Part shown: piece by piece, positions 6,189 through 6,257 of the stretch
How the letters are laid out: each line of letters starts with the position of its first letter
Numbering within the stretch: position 1 is the first letter of the stretch
Assembly (NCBI GenBank): GCA_023249815.1
Contig: JAHFBX010000181.1
Span: forward strand, 1-6,257
Direction of reading: 5' to 3'
From: Candidatus Eiseniibacteriota bacterium
Lineage (GTDB): Bacteria; Eisenbacteria; RBG-16-71-46
Length of the DNA: 6,257 nucleotides
Notes under the pieces: generated by a model
The model's input: only the letters and a program-made list of their open reading frames with translations
Told to the model about the DNA's origin: nothing
Database searches by the model: none
Program-made: the position numbers and the translations under genes

Positions 6189-6257
6189 CGGCTCGCCGGG
6201 CCCGGCTATGCGTCCATGACGCGACTCGCGGCGGGCGACGCGCGCGTCGCGAGTGCC
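6189..6257 (+). pseudogene. In-frame continuation of TyrA after the stop codon (partial, runs off the window)
   Basis: Reading on in the frame of the upstream gene gives 23 codons with no further stop: RLAGPGYASMTRLAAGDARV plus three residues. It matches the TyrA C-terminal consensus of the form AGPGFRD-x-TR-I/L-AASDP. The Arg of TR corresponds to the prephenate-binding arginine (Arg250 in the Aquifex aeolicus enzyme, from memory). Its distance from SHLPW (22 codons from that Ser to the Leu of LAGPG) is close to the 24-27 I recall in intact TyrA proteins. It is therefore the missing part of the same domain. The ATG at 6216 lies inside this motif and is not taken as a new start. Confidence 0.75.

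Noticed and set aside
6216..6257. Start of a new gene at ATG 6216
   Set aside because: The codons fall inside a recognisable TyrA C-terminal motif in the same frame as the upstream gene, and no ribosome site precedes the ATG.

Overview
The window is strongly GC-rich, with G or C at most third codon positions. It carries five clear plus-strand genes and one possible small one. The gene set suggests a free-living, GC-rich heterotrophic bacterium. Gemmatimonadota, Myxococcota or a related lineage are plausible, but that is a guess from gene flavour and no marker here fixes the taxon. I see no tRNA, rRNA, CRISPR array, insertion sequence or phage gene.

Layout: (1) 1-201 is a leader or intergenic stretch with a strong 9-12 bp hairpin and a second nested one. 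(2) 202-1404 encodes a four-helix membrane protein with a C-terminal SpoIIE/RsbU-type PP2C phosphatase domain. (3) 1405-1605 is intergenic and holds a small AT-rich island with a possible extended -10 promoter. (4) 1606-2055 (GNAT acetyltransferase) and 2073-3293 (BoxB/PaaA-like di-iron oxygenase) are 17 nt apart and look like one operon, perhaps joined by a 39-codon Cys-Pro-Cys ORF at 3297-3416. (5) 3417-3510 is non-coding with short ACGCC repeats and possible secondary structure. (6) 3511-5157 encodes a short-form GT35 alpha-glucan phosphorylase. (7) 5184 onward encodes an AroH-type chorismate mutase fused to prephenate dehydrogenase (TyrA).

The most notable points concern the last gene. 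AroH-TyrA is an uncommon domain pairing, since the textbook fusion is AroQ-TyrA. Its frame is also broken by TAA at 6186-6188. The same frame beyond the stop continues to the window edge with a recognisable TyrA C-terminal motif (AGPGYASMTRLAAGD), which carries the arginine that binds prephenate in characterised enzymes. This is therefore a probable nonsense mutation or sequence error, not a natural gene end.

The second point of interest is the BoxB-like oxygenase. All six di-iron ligands are recognisable, yet it has no BoxA-type reductase or ring-opening partner here and is paired with a GNAT enzyme instead. Otherwise the genes are functionally mixed: signalling, oxygenase chemistry, glycogen breakdown and aromatic amino-acid synthesis. 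I find no convincing evidence of a wholly new multi-gene system.
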